A stretch of 64,000 bases of DNA from Paenibacillus_G filicis (GTDB lineage: Bacteria > Bacillota > Bacilli > Paenibacillales > NBRC-103111), in contig NZ_JBBPCC010000006.1 of the NCBI RefSeq assembly GCF_038070315.1, positions 186,001 through 250,000 of the forward strand, read 5' to 3'. The number at the start of each line of letters is the position of its first letter. The first letter of the stretch is position 1. The notes below the pieces were generated by a model, which was not told the DNA's origin, made no database searches, and saw only the letters and a list, made by a program, of their open reading frames with translations. Of the stretch, positions 24,124 through 33,344 are shown one piece after another. The translations under genes and the position numbers were made by a program.

Positions 24124-25893
24124 TCAAAACAAAACCTGCTGGTCCAGAACGCTCGGCTGGCTCCGTCGTCTTCCTGTGGAGCGCCCTGCCTGTTCCTCAC
24201 CGCTGCTGCGCGCAACCTTAGCCTTCACAGCATTTCCCGCGTCCGTACCGTCCAGCGTGCCTGTCGTTGGCGAACCGCCCCGCTTCCGGGCAGCCGCTGC
24301 CAACTGCTTGCGCTCCAGCCTGTCGATCCGCTTGAGCAGCTCAGCCTCCTCGTCTCGCGTCTCCCCGCTCTCCGGTTCGCTTGCAGCCCTTTGCAGCTTC
24401 TCCTTCCTAATGCTTCGACGCTCTAGTGCCTGCCGCCTCCAGAGCACGTCCTGTGCTTCCTTCGCATAGCGAAGCGCCAGCTCCAGGTCCTTGAGCTTAT
24501 GCTCGCCGTACATGGACAGCTCGATGAATGGCTCCAGGGAAGCGATCCGTGCTTGCCCCTGGCGTTGGATGTAAAGCTTCCACAAGGAACCGGCCAAGTC
24601 GTACTGTCTGCTTTTCTTCAGAAACCTAGCAAGCGGAAGCACGCAAGCAGGCAGCTCCGAATCGACAGCCTCAGCGCATTCGGGAGCCGTCAGTTCCTCG
24701 GCCAGAGCCTCCATAGTCAGCATGGCTACTTCCTTCAACCCGCAGCGGTCCATCCACTTCCCGTAACGGAACCATTCCTCACGTCCGAATGTACGGACGT
24801 CCTCGAAGCCTGTCTCTCCCGTCAACAGCTTCCCGAAATGAACGGCAAGTCCGACGAGAGTCAGAATGTCCCATTCATTATGCCGGAACACACCTTCCAG
24901 GATGGCCGGATCTCGCTCAGCCAAATATTGAAAGTACAAGGCCGGAGCAAGTGAGCCGGGCACATCATCCTCCCGAAGCACTCCGAGCCGGTCCTCCTCA
25001 ACCTGTCCCAGACGGCAAGAGGCCAGCGTCGTTTTCCAAAGGCTGCGGGACGGATACAGGAAGTCGATATGCCCCTGCGGCTCAGACGGCAGGGGAATCC
25101 GGTTCAGGATAAACCTGTTGTTCACAATCGGCCAGTCAAACGACTTCCCGTTGTACGAGATGAGCACCGGCCTCTCCGAAATCCGGGTCTGCAGATAAGA
25201 CAGCATGGAGGCCTCTTCGCCCGGATGCCGGATCAGCATCTGCTCCACGACAAAGCCTCCATCCTCGAAATAACCGATTCCGACCATAAACGGAACGTTC
25301 CCCGCTCCTTGACCTAGCCCAGTTGTCTCCGTATCGATGAACAGCAGTTGCTCAAGCCCAGTGTCGGGCAAAATGGCTGCCGTCCCAACATGCGAGCCCG
25401 CCTGGGATTCACTATACTCTCGAGACGACAGATGTGCCTGGCCTTCCTTATCAGGCTGTCCTTCTGCTGCAAGTCCCGCGTCCCTCGCAGGCATCGGCCG
25501 GCCCTGGACGGCCTTCTTGCGGGTCTGCAGCAGCCGCTGAAGCGCAGGTGCCGTTGCCTCCAGGTCGCCGAGGGCATAATGTCCATGCTGGAACGCGGGC
25601 TCATAAACCAGACGGCGTGTGATGAAGTCCCCCCACTCCCCCGACTGAAGAACGGCTCCAATCCTGGACCAGCCCGCCTCTTCCGGATCGGCTGCAGAAG
25701 TGGATATGGAAGCTGACAACTGGACCTGAAGCTGCTCTGAGGCCGCAGCCTGCTGATCGCTTGCCGCCGACAGCTCCTCCGTCTTCAGCGTCTGCTCTTC
25801 CTCAAATTCCCTGCTGTCCGTGTTCTCCCCCCTGTTCCCAGAAGAGGCTCCCGGCTTCAAATGCCGGTTCAACCGGTCACGCAAACTGCTCAT
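24124..25893 (-). CDS. mrfB: MrfB/YprB-type 3'-5' exonuclease
   Basis: 589 residues from ATG 25893 (GGAGGG upstream), overlapping the helicase stop by ATGA. A DEDD-type exonuclease domain lies at about 180-370: LLFIDTETTGLGQGAG, LISYNGKSFDWPIVNNRF and FRHNEWDILTLVGLA carry the metal-binding acids. The C-terminal part has TPR-like helices (about 430-530) and a basic tail. In Bacillus subtilis the MrfA helicase and MrfB exonuclease act together to repair mitomycin C-type DNA damage outside the UvrA pathway. The N-terminal 150 residues are low-complexity, Ser/Glu/Gln-rich. Confidence 0.9.
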   Translation of the reverse strand: MSSLRDRLNRHLKPGASSGNRGENTDSREFEEEQTLKTEELSAASDQQAAASEQLQVQLSASISTSAADPEEAGWSRIGAVLQSGEWGDFITRRLVYEPAFQHGHYALGDLEATAPALQRLLQTRKKAVQGRPMPARDAGLAAEGQPDKEGQAHLSSREYSESQAGSHVGTAAILPDTGLEQLLFIDTETTGLGQGAGNVPFMVGIGYFEDGGFVVEQMLIRHPGEEASMLSYLQTRISERPVLISYNGKSFDWPIVNNRFILNRIPLPSEPQGHIDFLYPSRSLWKTTLASCRLGQVEEDRLGVLREDDVPGSLAPALYFQYLAERDPAILEGVFRHNEWDILTLVGLAVHFGKLLTGETGFEDVRTFGREEWFRYGKWMDRCGLKEVAMLTMEALAEELTAPECAEAVDSELPACVLPLARFLKKSRQYDLAGSLWKLYIQRQGQARIASLEPFIELSMYGEHKLKDLELALRYAKEAQDVLWRRQALERRSIRKEKLQRAASEPESGETRDEEAELLKRIDRLERKQLAAAARKRGGSPTTGTLDGTDAGNAVKAKVARSSGEEQAGRSTGRRRSQPSVLDQQVLF

Positions 25894-28178
25894 CGCACAT
25901 CTCCCTCCAGCTTCGCCAGCAGATTCAGCGCCAGCTTCTTGCCCGTCAGCCCTACCTCCTCGATCGGCCCGACACAGGCCGGACAACCGCTCAGACAGCC
26001 GCAGCTACCGATGAGTCTAGAGGCTTCCGCGAGCAGTTGGCCGTGGAGTTCGTACAAGCGCTCGCTCAGCCCTACGCCACCCGGATAGCGGTCATAGAAG
26101 AAAATCGTCGGCTGCTTGTTGTGCACCGCCTTGACCTGAGCCACAACACGTACGTCCTGCGGATCGCACATCAGATACAGCGGAGCGATATGGACCAGTA
26201 CATTGGACAGCCCCAGCAGAGCAAACTGCATGTCGTTCGTCGTCATCTGAGACGCCGTCTCTTCATCGAACGTGATCCAGTACGAGCTGGTATGCAGCTC
26301 TTCCTCGGGCAGATGGATAGGTCCTGAGCCAATATTCTCATGCGTATGCAGCTTGAGCTTCTTGAATATCGTCGCCTTCGCATTGACTGTGACCTCGCCA
26401 TACTGACGGGTCAGTCCCTGCTGACGGTCCTCGCGCATTACATGCAGTACCTTCAGCTGCACCGCCAGATTGGCATCGGTAAAATAATCGACGTCAACCT
26501 CGCGCACATACGCCTTCTTCTCCTCATAGTCCAGCTTCTCGACCTGATACTGCACGCCTTCGTGCAGATAAATCGCTTCCTCGTGAATCAGTGTCGGCGC
26601 GCTGAACCGGTCCACCTCGCCCAGCACCTTGGCCCCGCCGGTCATATCGATAATAATATAATTTTCCTGCGCAGCCGAACGGAGGCTGACATCATGGGCG
26701 GGAAACGACTGATCCATCCAATGCCAGCGGGTCTTCACCCGGTGGAGGATGCGCTCGTCGGTCAGAAACTCAAGAATATCGTGCAGCGACTCCCCGCCGA
26801 ACGTCTCGTGCTCCTCGAACGGCAGCTCGTAAGCGGCACATTTCACATGGTCGACGAGAATGATCAGATTATCCGGCTCGATCAGCGCACGCTCCGGCGC
26901 CTTGTCGATGAAAAAATCCGGATGCTGGATCACATACTGGTCCAGCGGATTACTGCTCGCCACGAGAAAGGTAATGGAGCTCTCCTGGCGCCGCCCCGCC
27001 CGGCCCGACTGCTGCCAGGTGCTGGCTATGGACCCCGGGTAGCCGTTCAACACGCATGCCTGCAGCTGCCCGATATCGATGCCGAGCTCCAGCGCGTTCG
27101 TGCTGACAACGCCGCGGATCTCCCCATTGCGCAGCCCCCGCTCGATCTCGCGCCTCAGCTTAGGTAGGTAGCCGCCCCTGTAGCCACGAATCGACTTCGT
27201 CCCGAGCTCATGGGCGACTAGCTCCTGCAGATAGGTCAGCAGAATCTCCACCCGCACCCGGCTGCGGGCAAATACGATCGTCTGAATGCCCTGCTTGAGC
27301 AGCAGCCCAGCCAGCTTGCGCGTCTCCAGCACGCTGCTCTTGCGGATGCCGAGCTGTTCATTGACAACCGGGGGATTGTAGAATACGAAATGCTTCTCTC
27401 CTGCTGGAGAGCCGTTCTCGTTCACCAGCGCGACCTGCTCGCCGATCAGCCGCTCCGTATGCTCGCGGGGATTATCAATGGTCGCCGACGCGCATATGAA
27501 TTGCGGGTTCGATCCGTAGAATCGGCAAATACGCTTTAGCCTGCGGATCACATTGGCCACATGGCTGCCGAACACGCCCCGATACGTATGAACCTCGTCA
27601 ATGACAATATATTTGATATTCTCGAACAGCTTGACCCACTTCGTATGATGCGGCAGGATAGCCGCATGCAGCATATCCGGGTTCGTCACCACGATATGCC
27701 CCGCATTGCGGATGGCCGTACGGACAGTAGGCGGCGTATCGCCATCATAGGTATGCGTCTTGATATCCGCTCCCATCACGGTTGCGAGCTCTTGAAGCTC
27801 CGCCACCTGGTCTTGCGCCAGCGCCTTGGTCGGGAATAAATATAGCGCCCGAGCGCTGTCATCGCGCAGAATGCCCTGGAGCACAGGCAGGTTGTAGCAA
27901 AGCGTCTTGCCGGAGGCAGTAGGCGTCACCGCGACGACATGACGGCCAGCGGCCACCTCACGGAAGGCCTGCGCCTGATGTATGTATAATTGCCTCACGC
28001 CTCTGGTGATGAGCGCCTCACGAAGCTGCTCGTTCAAGCCGCCCGGAAAATCCTCATATCGGCCGTCTCTGGCGGGAATGGTGTGCCAATAGGTGACCTG
28101 CTTCATAAGCTCCGGCGTGCTGCGCACCAGCTCGATTAATTCGTTCATGGAGGACACCTTGCCGGTCAGTCGGTTCAT
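25890..28178 (-). CDS. mrfA: MrfA/YprA-type DEAD/DEAH helicase
   Basis: 762 residues, ATG 28178 after AAGGAG. Motifs: TPTASGKTLCYNLP (Walker A), VIDEVHTYRGVFGSH (DEVH box), SATIDNP (motif III), then VFARSRVRVE, STNALELGIDIGQL and QQSGRAGRRQ of the second RecA lobe, and the C-terminal DUF1998 region with the four-Cys cluster in GSCGCLSGCPACVGP. It translocates 3'-5' and partners MrfB in an excision route for mitomycin damage. Its promoter contains a LexA-like box. Confidence 0.95.
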   Translation of the reverse strand: MNRLTGKVSSMNELIELVRSTPELMKQVTYWHTIPARDGRYEDFPGGLNEQLREALITRGVRQLYIHQAQAFREVAAGRHVVAVTPTASGKTLCYNLPVLQGILRDDSARALYLFPTKALAQDQVAELQELATVMGADIKTHTYDGDTPPTVRTAIRNAGHIVVTNPDMLHAAILPHHTKWVKLFENIKYIVIDEVHTYRGVFGSHVANVIRRLKRICRFYGSNPQFICASATIDNPREHTERLIGEQVALVNENGSPAGEKHFVFYNPPVVNEQLGIRKSSVLETRKLAGLLLKQGIQTIVFARSRVRVEILLTYLQELVAHELGTKSIRGYRGGYLPKLRREIERGLRNGEIRGVVSTNALELGIDIGQLQACVLNGYPGSIASTWQQSGRAGRRQESSITFLVASSNPLDQYVIQHPDFFIDKAPERALIEPDNLIILVDHVKCAAYELPFEEHETFGGESLHDILEFLTDERILHRVKTRWHWMDQSFPAHDVSLRSAAQENYIIIDMTGGAKVLGEVDRFSAPTLIHEEAIYLHEGVQYQVEKLDYEEKKAYVREVDVDYFTDANLAVQLKVLHVMREDRQQGLTRQYGEVTVNAKATIFKKLKLHTHENIGSGPIHLPEEELHTSSYWITFDEETASQMTTNDMQFALLGLSNVLVHIAPLYLMCDPQDVRVVAQVKAVHNKQPTIFFYDRYPGGVGLSERLYELHGQLLAEASRLIGSCGCLSGCPACVGPIEEVGLTGKKLALNLLAKLEGDVR

Positions 28179-28216
28179 GGAATTGCTCCTTTTCCTGTTA
28201 AAGCGATACTCCTTTT

Positions 28217-28246
28217 ATTATAAACGAATGCATGTTCGGCTTACAA
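28217..28246 (-). promoter_or_regulatory. mrfA promoter with embedded LexA-like box
   Basis: -35 TTGTAA (28246-28241), 18-base spacer, -10 TATAAT (28222-28217). The spacer holds CGAACATGCATTCG (28238-28225), which matches CGAAC-RNRY-GTTYG at 13 of 14 positions. Confidence 0.6.
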
Positions 28247-28685
28247 ATTGTTTTTAACTTCCATTCATCCGATTTTCCGTATCATTTGTCCAAGTTCCTT
28301 ATATACATAAATAAGGAAGAGCCTTCCCGCGTGTGCAGCATGCCTGCAGGCCTTGTTTCATCTGCTCTGATGAGCGCGAAGCATACAGGCCAACTCTGCA
28401 TGTCCGATCCATCGGTCTACTATAACTGTCATTCGAGGTGACTGCGATGAATACCGAGCTTGTGAAAGCAGGCCATACTTACGAATTAGACGCCAAAGCT
28501 CCGTCGTCAAGGCCATGTTCCTACCTTCTCACCCAGCCAACGCTTCGGTTGCCAGGACGAATGTTCCTTTCTGCACCAAGCCAGCGTCTGCATTCGCTGT
28601 TACGATACAACAAGGGCAGCCGATTGTCATGCTCTCCCCCCTCCGAACACCCGGGTACAGCGAGTGCAGGCAAGGACCAACAGCC

Positions 28686-29549
28686 ATGGTAAATAAGTGG
28701 CTGTTCCCGATGTCGCTCCTTTATCTGCTCTGGTTCACGCTCAGTTATATCCTGATTGGCAGCGGATGGCTGCCAACATGGCATACAGAGATCAGCCGTT
28801 TGCTGCTGATTCTCGGCGGTGCAACCGCGCTCGCCTGGTATACCCGCAAGTTCGGTGCCAGACAAGCGCTGCTGCTGTTCGTCATCTGCTCCAGTCTCTC
28901 TTATGTGGCGGAATGGCTTGGGGTTCACACCGGGCAATGGATCGGGACCCAAGAGGAGGGCCCCAGCTTCGCCCCTCTTGTATTCGGTGTTCCTCTGGCG
29001 GTCCCCTTCGCCTGGTGCATGCTGCTTATCATAGCCAAAGCTCTGGCGCCTATCGAGGCGGCCCAGGAAGCCCGCAAGGGGCTCACGTTGTCTCAGAAGC
29101 TGTCCACCGGCCTTCCTCAGCTCAAGCGCGAACGTCGCGTCCGCAAGCGGCGAAGCTTCTGGCTCCCGGCGATCTGGACGGCCAGTATGATCGCATCCAT
29201 GGAATTGCTCCTGAAGCCTTCCGCGGTGCAACCGACCTACGGGACTCAGACCGCAGAAAGCTCCACCTGGAGCCCAATGCTCCATCAGTTGCCGCTAGGA
29301 AACTATGTGGGATGGTGGTTTACGGCTCTTTTGATTATTAGTATCATTAATTATTTACATGATGAATATATAGAGCAATCTCCTGTGTTCGCTTTCTCCC
29401 AACTATTCGTTCCGCTCATGCTGCTGCTGACCCTGGAATCCCTATTTCTGACCTTGGCCATACGAAGCGGACTGTGGTGGGCGGTGCTTCTTAATTTGTC
29501 TCTGCTGGCGATCCTGTTTGCGCTTCGAAGGAGCAACGCCCCTACGTAA
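28686..29549 (+). CDS. CruF/DUF422-like multi-pass membrane protein
   Basis: 287 residues from ATG 28686; AAGGA lies nine bases upstream. About seven membrane helices, with LLLFVICSSLSYVAEWLGVH then TGQWIG, FGVPLAVPFAWCMLL, and MELLLKPSAV, a pattern resembling the CruF family (1',2'-hydratase in carotenoid synthesis) and its uncharacterised relatives. No other carotenoid genes are near, so the reaction is not established. The 28179-28685 gap upstream holds the mrfA promoter and an 84-codon frame (28438-28692) with poor coding character. The gene ends before a terminator shared with the convergent gene. Confidence 0.65.
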   Translation: MVNKWLFPMSLLYLLWFTLSYILIGSGWLPTWHTEISRLLLILGGATALAWYTRKFGARQALLLFVICSSLSYVAEWLGVHTGQWIGTQEEGPSFAPLVFGVPLAVPFAWCMLLIIAKALAPIEAAQEARKGLTLSQKLSTGLPQLKRERRVRKRRSFWLPAIWTASMIASMELLLKPSAVQPTYGTQTAESSTWSPMLHQLPLGNYVGWWFTALLIISIINYLHDEYIEQSPVFAFSQLFVPLMLLLTLESLFLTLAIRSGLWWAVLLNLSLLAILFALRRSNAPT

Positions 29550-29561
29550 CATATAAACAAA

Positions 29562-29600
29562 CAAGACCTGCTTCGACGTTTTAGGTCGCGGCAGGTCTTG
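29562..29600 (-). terminator. Convergent terminator
   Basis: CAAGACCTGC and GCAGGTCTTG are perfect ten-base arms. On the minus strand they are followed by TTTGTTT, serving the gene at 29640-29846; it may also stop the plus-strand gene. Confidence 0.7.
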
Positions 29601-29639
29601 CTGTGGGCGGCTTAGGATTATGGTCTACAGATATCCTAG

Positions 29640-29846
29640 TTACTCCAGATCCGCTGAATCATCGTAATCGAACCGATACCCGTCCTGAAAGGCAAGATGG
29701 GATGAAGTCATCGCAGCAGATGCTCTGGTTTTCAGCTTGCTTAACACTTCCTGATAGGAGTAAGCTTTACCGGATTCACTTTGTGAACGTATCGCAATTT
29801 GCAGCGCCTGTTCAATCACAGCAATATCCTGGCTCGTAAAGTCCAT
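29640..29846 (-). CDS. Unknown conserved-looking 68-residue protein
   Basis: ATG 29846 follows GGAGG by eleven bases. The product (MDFTSQDIAVIEQALQIAIR, then a Ser/Thr-rich middle and an acidic C-terminus) is soluble, with one amphipathic helix at the front. No family recognised and no cysteines or membrane segments. It has its own terminator downstream. Confidence 0.55.
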   Translation of the reverse strand: MDFTSQDIAVIEQALQIAIRSQSESGKAYSYQEVLSKLKTRASAAMTSSHLAFQDGYRFDYDDSADLE

Positions 29847-29980
29847 ACGGCACCTGTCCTCCCAGCTTAAAATGATTCACCATCCGTTAGTATGCCCTGC
29901 CGGAGCCGGGTTTATACCTTGTCTCAAGAGCAGAAATGGTCTTGTCAGATGATACAGCCGTGAAGCAGGCCGGAGCCGCT

Positions 29981-32122
29981 TCAGCTCGTCGTTCTCCACT
30001 CGCCGAAGTTGATGCCTCCACTATTATTGCTATTGTCCTCCGTGTACCCTTCGGGCACTTTGCGGCTGATTCGGATCGTATTCGGAGGCCCGTTTTGCGT
30101 GCCATTATAGTTGATTGCTTGAGCCGTGCTCAGACCTCCGAAGTACATAAAGCCGTCCAGATTATAATTGAAGTTAATGCCGGCAGTTCCCGCAACGAAG
30201 CTTCCTATGTAGCAAGCATCCTTGGAGCCGCATCCGAACAGCTTCGGAAACGTCACCGATCCATCTCGGGATAAGACAGCGCCTGTCACGTTCAAGTAGC
30301 TCAGATTGGTCGGCATCCGGATATCCTTATAGGCATAGACGGACTTGCCAACCTTGACACCGTTCAATTGATTGAAATCAATTCCCCTTGCCGAATAGAT
30401 TGATCCCTCTACGGCAACCCGGCTTCCGGCAGAGAATTTGAGATCCGAATTGGCTGAATTGCTGACCAGATTTTGCTTGAACAATGCTCCTTCATTGAGG
30501 TTGCCATTGAAAGCAAGCAGACCGTTCGCGATGACATCACCGGTTATAGTGGACCCGTCAACGTTCTGGAATGTAATGTTATTTCCGCTCTTGATTTCTC
30601 CCAAAGTCGAATTGCCTTGAATAGCCTTCTGGAACGTAATGTCGCCCTTAGCATACAGGCCGCCACTAACCGTCGAGTTCGTAACCGGCTCTACAAAGGT
30701 GATGCCTCCATGACTGTGCAGCGAGCCGCTGACCACAAAATTGCTTCCCACTTCTTTATTGAAGGTCATCGCTTTGCCGGAGACAAATCGTCCGGAGGCC
30801 GTAACGTTACGGACCGGCTCGAAGAACTTCAGCTCGCCTCCGCTCTCCATCAGTCCGGAGATGATAACGGGCCCAGTATCCCCTACAGACCGCTTGAACA
30901 GAAGATCGTTTCCAGCCACTAAGCCTATGCTGAACGTTCCCTTTTTCAAGCCTTCTTCAAACACGATATTTTGCTGAACAGACAGCCGTCCTGAATACGT
31001 GATGTTATTCACGACACGCTTATAATAAATACTACCTCCGGACAAAGTATCACCGGAAAAGGTCACGCCATTGATATTGCCTCTAAACTCGATATCTCCT
31101 CGGGCAGAGAGGCGCGAAGAGAACGCTCCGCCGTTCAGTTCATCCATGAAGATGATCTGTCCGCCAGATATGGTTTCGCCGAACTCTCCACCATAAATTT
31201 TACCTTCGAACGTAATATTTCCTTTGGCCGAGAGAGTGCCCATATATGTCCCATTGGTGATATCCCCCCTCACGGTAATACTCCCGTTCGTATATATAGG
31301 GGTCTTTTTGGTCATCCCTTTAGGACTAATCACGATGTTCTTCGTACAATAGATTTCGCTGACCGCATCCAAATCCGAAGCCTGGAACTCTGACTTGGAG
31401 CAATTCTTCTCGTCAAGCACCTCCAGCGGAATAATGGGAGCAGTCGGACCCTGCAGCGGGAATACCGCAGACGTCGAGAAGACCGGACGATTCGCATCTA
31501 TCTGCTTGGTGAAGTGATTGGTCATTTGCTCCTGGTAGTTAGTCACCTTGTAATATTGACCCGGAGCGCTTTCCTTGGAAGTCTTCTCATCCCAATGCCT
31601 GACCCATTGCTCGGTTTTCTTCTGATTTTTCTCCGTAACCGAAGTTCCCACTACGTCGTTGCCAAATATCCCGTTACCGTTGCTGCCAGAACCTCCACCG
31701 TTACTGTTCGCCAGGACAGGCAGGGTAATTTTCGTACGTTTCTGCAAGCTATCATTGAATTTGGAGAATCCCTCAATATTCACAACAATTTTCCCCTCTT
31801 CTTTGAAGGGGCTTATTTTCATATCATTGGTGCCGTCCAGCGTAAAGGATGGTTTCACGTCTTCCAGAACCTTTAGCTGCGCAGCGTTCAGATTCAGCAC
31901 CTGCACATTATTGTCCGCCGCATTTTTAACCAGCCGTTTTACAATGACAGCACCGGATTCCGCAATATAATTCGAACGCTCGGCATTTCCATCGTGCACA
32001 GAGTTACGCTGGCCCTGCTGTGTACTCAGAATGAGCGCGGTCAAGCCGACCGTAATCACCATACTCAGCATCAGCACAAGAATCAAAGCGGCACCACGTT
32101 CATTTCTCCATAAATTTTTCAT
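29981..32122 (-). CDS. PilX-type N-terminus fused to a beta-solenoid-like domain
   Basis: 713 residues from ATG 32122. The start MKNLWRNERGAALILVLMLS, then IAESGAVIVKRLV, is the PilX-like pseudopilin N-terminus found in type IV pilus minor-pilin operons. From about residue 280 to 640 the chain consists of short repeats of about 24-30 residues with the theme SGGxLxAKGDIxFxxxI (for example LSARGDIEFRGNINGVTFSG, YAKGDITFQKAIQGNSTLGE), as in bactofilin-type or other right-handed beta-solenoids. It is transcribed divergently from two minor pilins. It probably forms a stalk or adhesin at the pilus tip or base; this is inference. Confidence 0.7.
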   Translation of the reverse strand: MKNLWRNERGAALILVLMLSMVITVGLTALILSTQQGQRNSVHDGNAERSNYIAESGAVIVKRLVKNAADNNVQVLNLNAAQLKVLEDVKPSFTLDGTNDMKISPFKEEGKIVVNIEGFSKFNDSLQKRTKITLPVLANSNGGGSGSNGNGIFGNDVVGTSVTEKNQKKTEQWVRHWDEKTSKESAPGQYYKVTNYQEQMTNHFTKQIDANRPVFSTSAVFPLQGPTAPIIPLEVLDEKNCSKSEFQASDLDAVSEIYCTKNIVISPKGMTKKTPIYTNGSITVRGDITNGTYMGTLSAKGNITFEGKIYGGEFGETISGGQIIFMDELNGGAFSSRLSARGDIEFRGNINGVTFSGDTLSGGSIYYKRVVNNITYSGRLSVQQNIVFEEGLKKGTFSIGLVAGNDLLFKRSVGDTGPVIISGLMESGGELKFFEPVRNVTASGRFVSGKAMTFNKEVGSNFVVSGSLHSHGGITFVEPVTNSTVSGGLYAKGDITFQKAIQGNSTLGEIKSGNNITFQNVDGSTITGDVIANGLLAFNGNLNEGALFKQNLVSNSANSDLKFSAGSRVAVEGSIYSARGIDFNQLNGVKVGKSVYAYKDIRMPTNLSYLNVTGAVLSRDGSVTFPKLFGCGSKDACYIGSFVAGTAGINFNYNLDGFMYFGGLSTAQAINYNGTQNGPPNTIRISRKVPEGYTEDNSNNSGGINFGEWRTTS

Positions 32123-32197
32123 GGCTCCCCATTCCCTCACCGTGATTTTTGGACTATATTTATAGTAACATAGTCCCTTATTGAAGAGGTGAAAATT

Positions 32198-32746
32198 TTG
32201 CTGCGCAACGAAAAAGGGTTGACTCTTGTCGAAATTTTGGCCAGTCTAGTTATTTTGTCCATGGTCATCCTCGCCTTCACGTATACGTACAACCAGCTAT
32301 TCTCCGCCTCAGCACGGGAGCAGAAGCGGGATGTGTCCGTGGATATCGCCAGGTCCGTGATGGAACAATTGAAAGCAAGCTTCAGCTCCGGGACAGCCAG
32401 CATGAATATCTGGTTTCCGCCCACGAACAATTCGGGAACTCTGCCCAATCCCGGCGCCGACATCCAGCAACTTGTGAATCTGGTTCCCTTGAGACAGACT
32501 GTGACAAGTCCCGTTCAACTTGAGACGATTTATTATCCGAGCGCTTCCGACCGTCAGTACAAGGTCAATATTAGCAACATACCGATTCCCGAGGCCGATA
32601 AGCAGGTTTATACGATTACTGACAACAATCGTACGAGCTATACGCTTAAGGTAGCTGATCATTTCTCCCTCATTCAGGTTGAGATCATTCCCGCAGCCGG
32701 AGGCGTCAGCTATGCCATTCAAAGCTATCTGGACAGGAACTCCTAA
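32198..32746 (+). CDS. Type IV minor pilin (PilV/GspI-like)
   Basis: 182 residues from TTG 32198, six bases past GAGGTG. The N-terminus LRNEKGLTLVEILASLVILS has the prepilin peptidase site (Gly before Leu, Glu at +5) and hydrophobic helix. The mature globular part has PulG-like features (an alpha spine then a beta sheet with YPSASDRQYKVNISNI). It begins 75 bp from the divergent PilX-like gene and is followed within 1 bp by a second minor pilin. Likely cut by the PilD peptidase at 37.1 kb and initiates pilus assembly. Confidence 0.85.
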   Translation: MLRNEKGLTLVEILASLVILSMVILAFTYTYNQLFSASAREQKRDVSVDIARSVMEQLKASFSSGTASMNIWFPPTNNSGTLPNPGADIQQLVNLVPLRQTVTSPVQLETIYYPSASDRQYKVNISNIPIPEADKQVYTITDNNRTSYTLKVADHFSLIQVEIIPAAGGVSYAIQSYLDRNS

Positions 32747-32747
32747 T

Positions 32748-33317
32748 ATGAACATGTTCCGCAACGAAAAAGGGCTGACGCTGGTCGAACTGCTTGCCGC
32801 CATTACACTCATAGGCATTATCGCAGGAGTCATTACAATGGCTCTCCAGCAATTAAATACCGGAAATCAAGTCACCTATGCCCGTCAGAAAGCGCAGATC
32901 GAAGCCCGGTCCGTCAGCAATCATATGATCGGGAAGCTTCGCGAGCAGAAGTACAATCTGATTATGCCGGCCGGTGCAGCTACCGCTGAGCAGCAGAATG
33001 TGCTGACTTTGTTCAAATCCGCTAGCAGAACCGACAATTACATCCGGTACTATAGGGATATCCCCAACCAGACGCTAGTCGTCGAGACCGTCCAAGACGG
33101 CAAGCCGCCTGCTCGAAATGTCCTAATCCATGACATCACCGGAGCCAGCTCCTACTTCATGACGCAGAGCGGCCAAACGAGCAGCTCCGGGAGCAGCGAC
33201 ATTCAAGTGAAATATCTTCATCTTCAGTTCCAAATGACGCTCCTGCCGGGCCAAAAAGGCAAGCAGCAAGCCTACGATTACAAAACGGACATTACGATCC
33301 CAAGCTGGGATAAGTAA
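32748..33317 (+). CDS. Type IV minor pilin (PilW/GspJ-like)
   Basis: 189 residues from ATG 32748, one base after the preceding stop. The signal FRNEKGLTLVELLAAITLIG is a class III leader. The mature part (ALQQLNTGNQVTYARQKAQI, then an extended beta region with YLHLQFQMTLLPGQKGKQ) resembles GspJ/PilW minor pilins in length and layout. Co-transcribed with the upstream minor pilin. It ends 27 bp from the convergent copper-amine-oxidase-like gene. Confidence 0.82.
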   Translation: MNMFRNEKGLTLVELLAAITLIGIIAGVITMALQQLNTGNQVTYARQKAQIEARSVSNHMIGKLREQKYNLIMPAGAATAEQQNVLTLFKSASRTDNYIRYYRDIPNQTLVVETVQDGKPPARNVLIHDITGASSYFMTQSGQTSSSGSSDIQVKYLHLQFQMTLLPGQKGKQQAYDYKTDITIPSWDK

Positions 33318-33344
33318 TGCCCGTTTTTTTATGGCCTTGGCCTT

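Noticed and set aside
24081..24215. N-terminal extension of the 40-residue frame between mrfB and mutM
   Set aside because: It overlaps the mrfB coding end in another frame and lacks a ribosome site; only the TTG 24080 version is plausible.
28438..28692. 84-codon plus-strand frame with GAGGTG upstream, ending at the start of the CruF-like gene
   Set aside because: Low-complexity Ser/Pro/Arg composition and no family; listed only as possible background.
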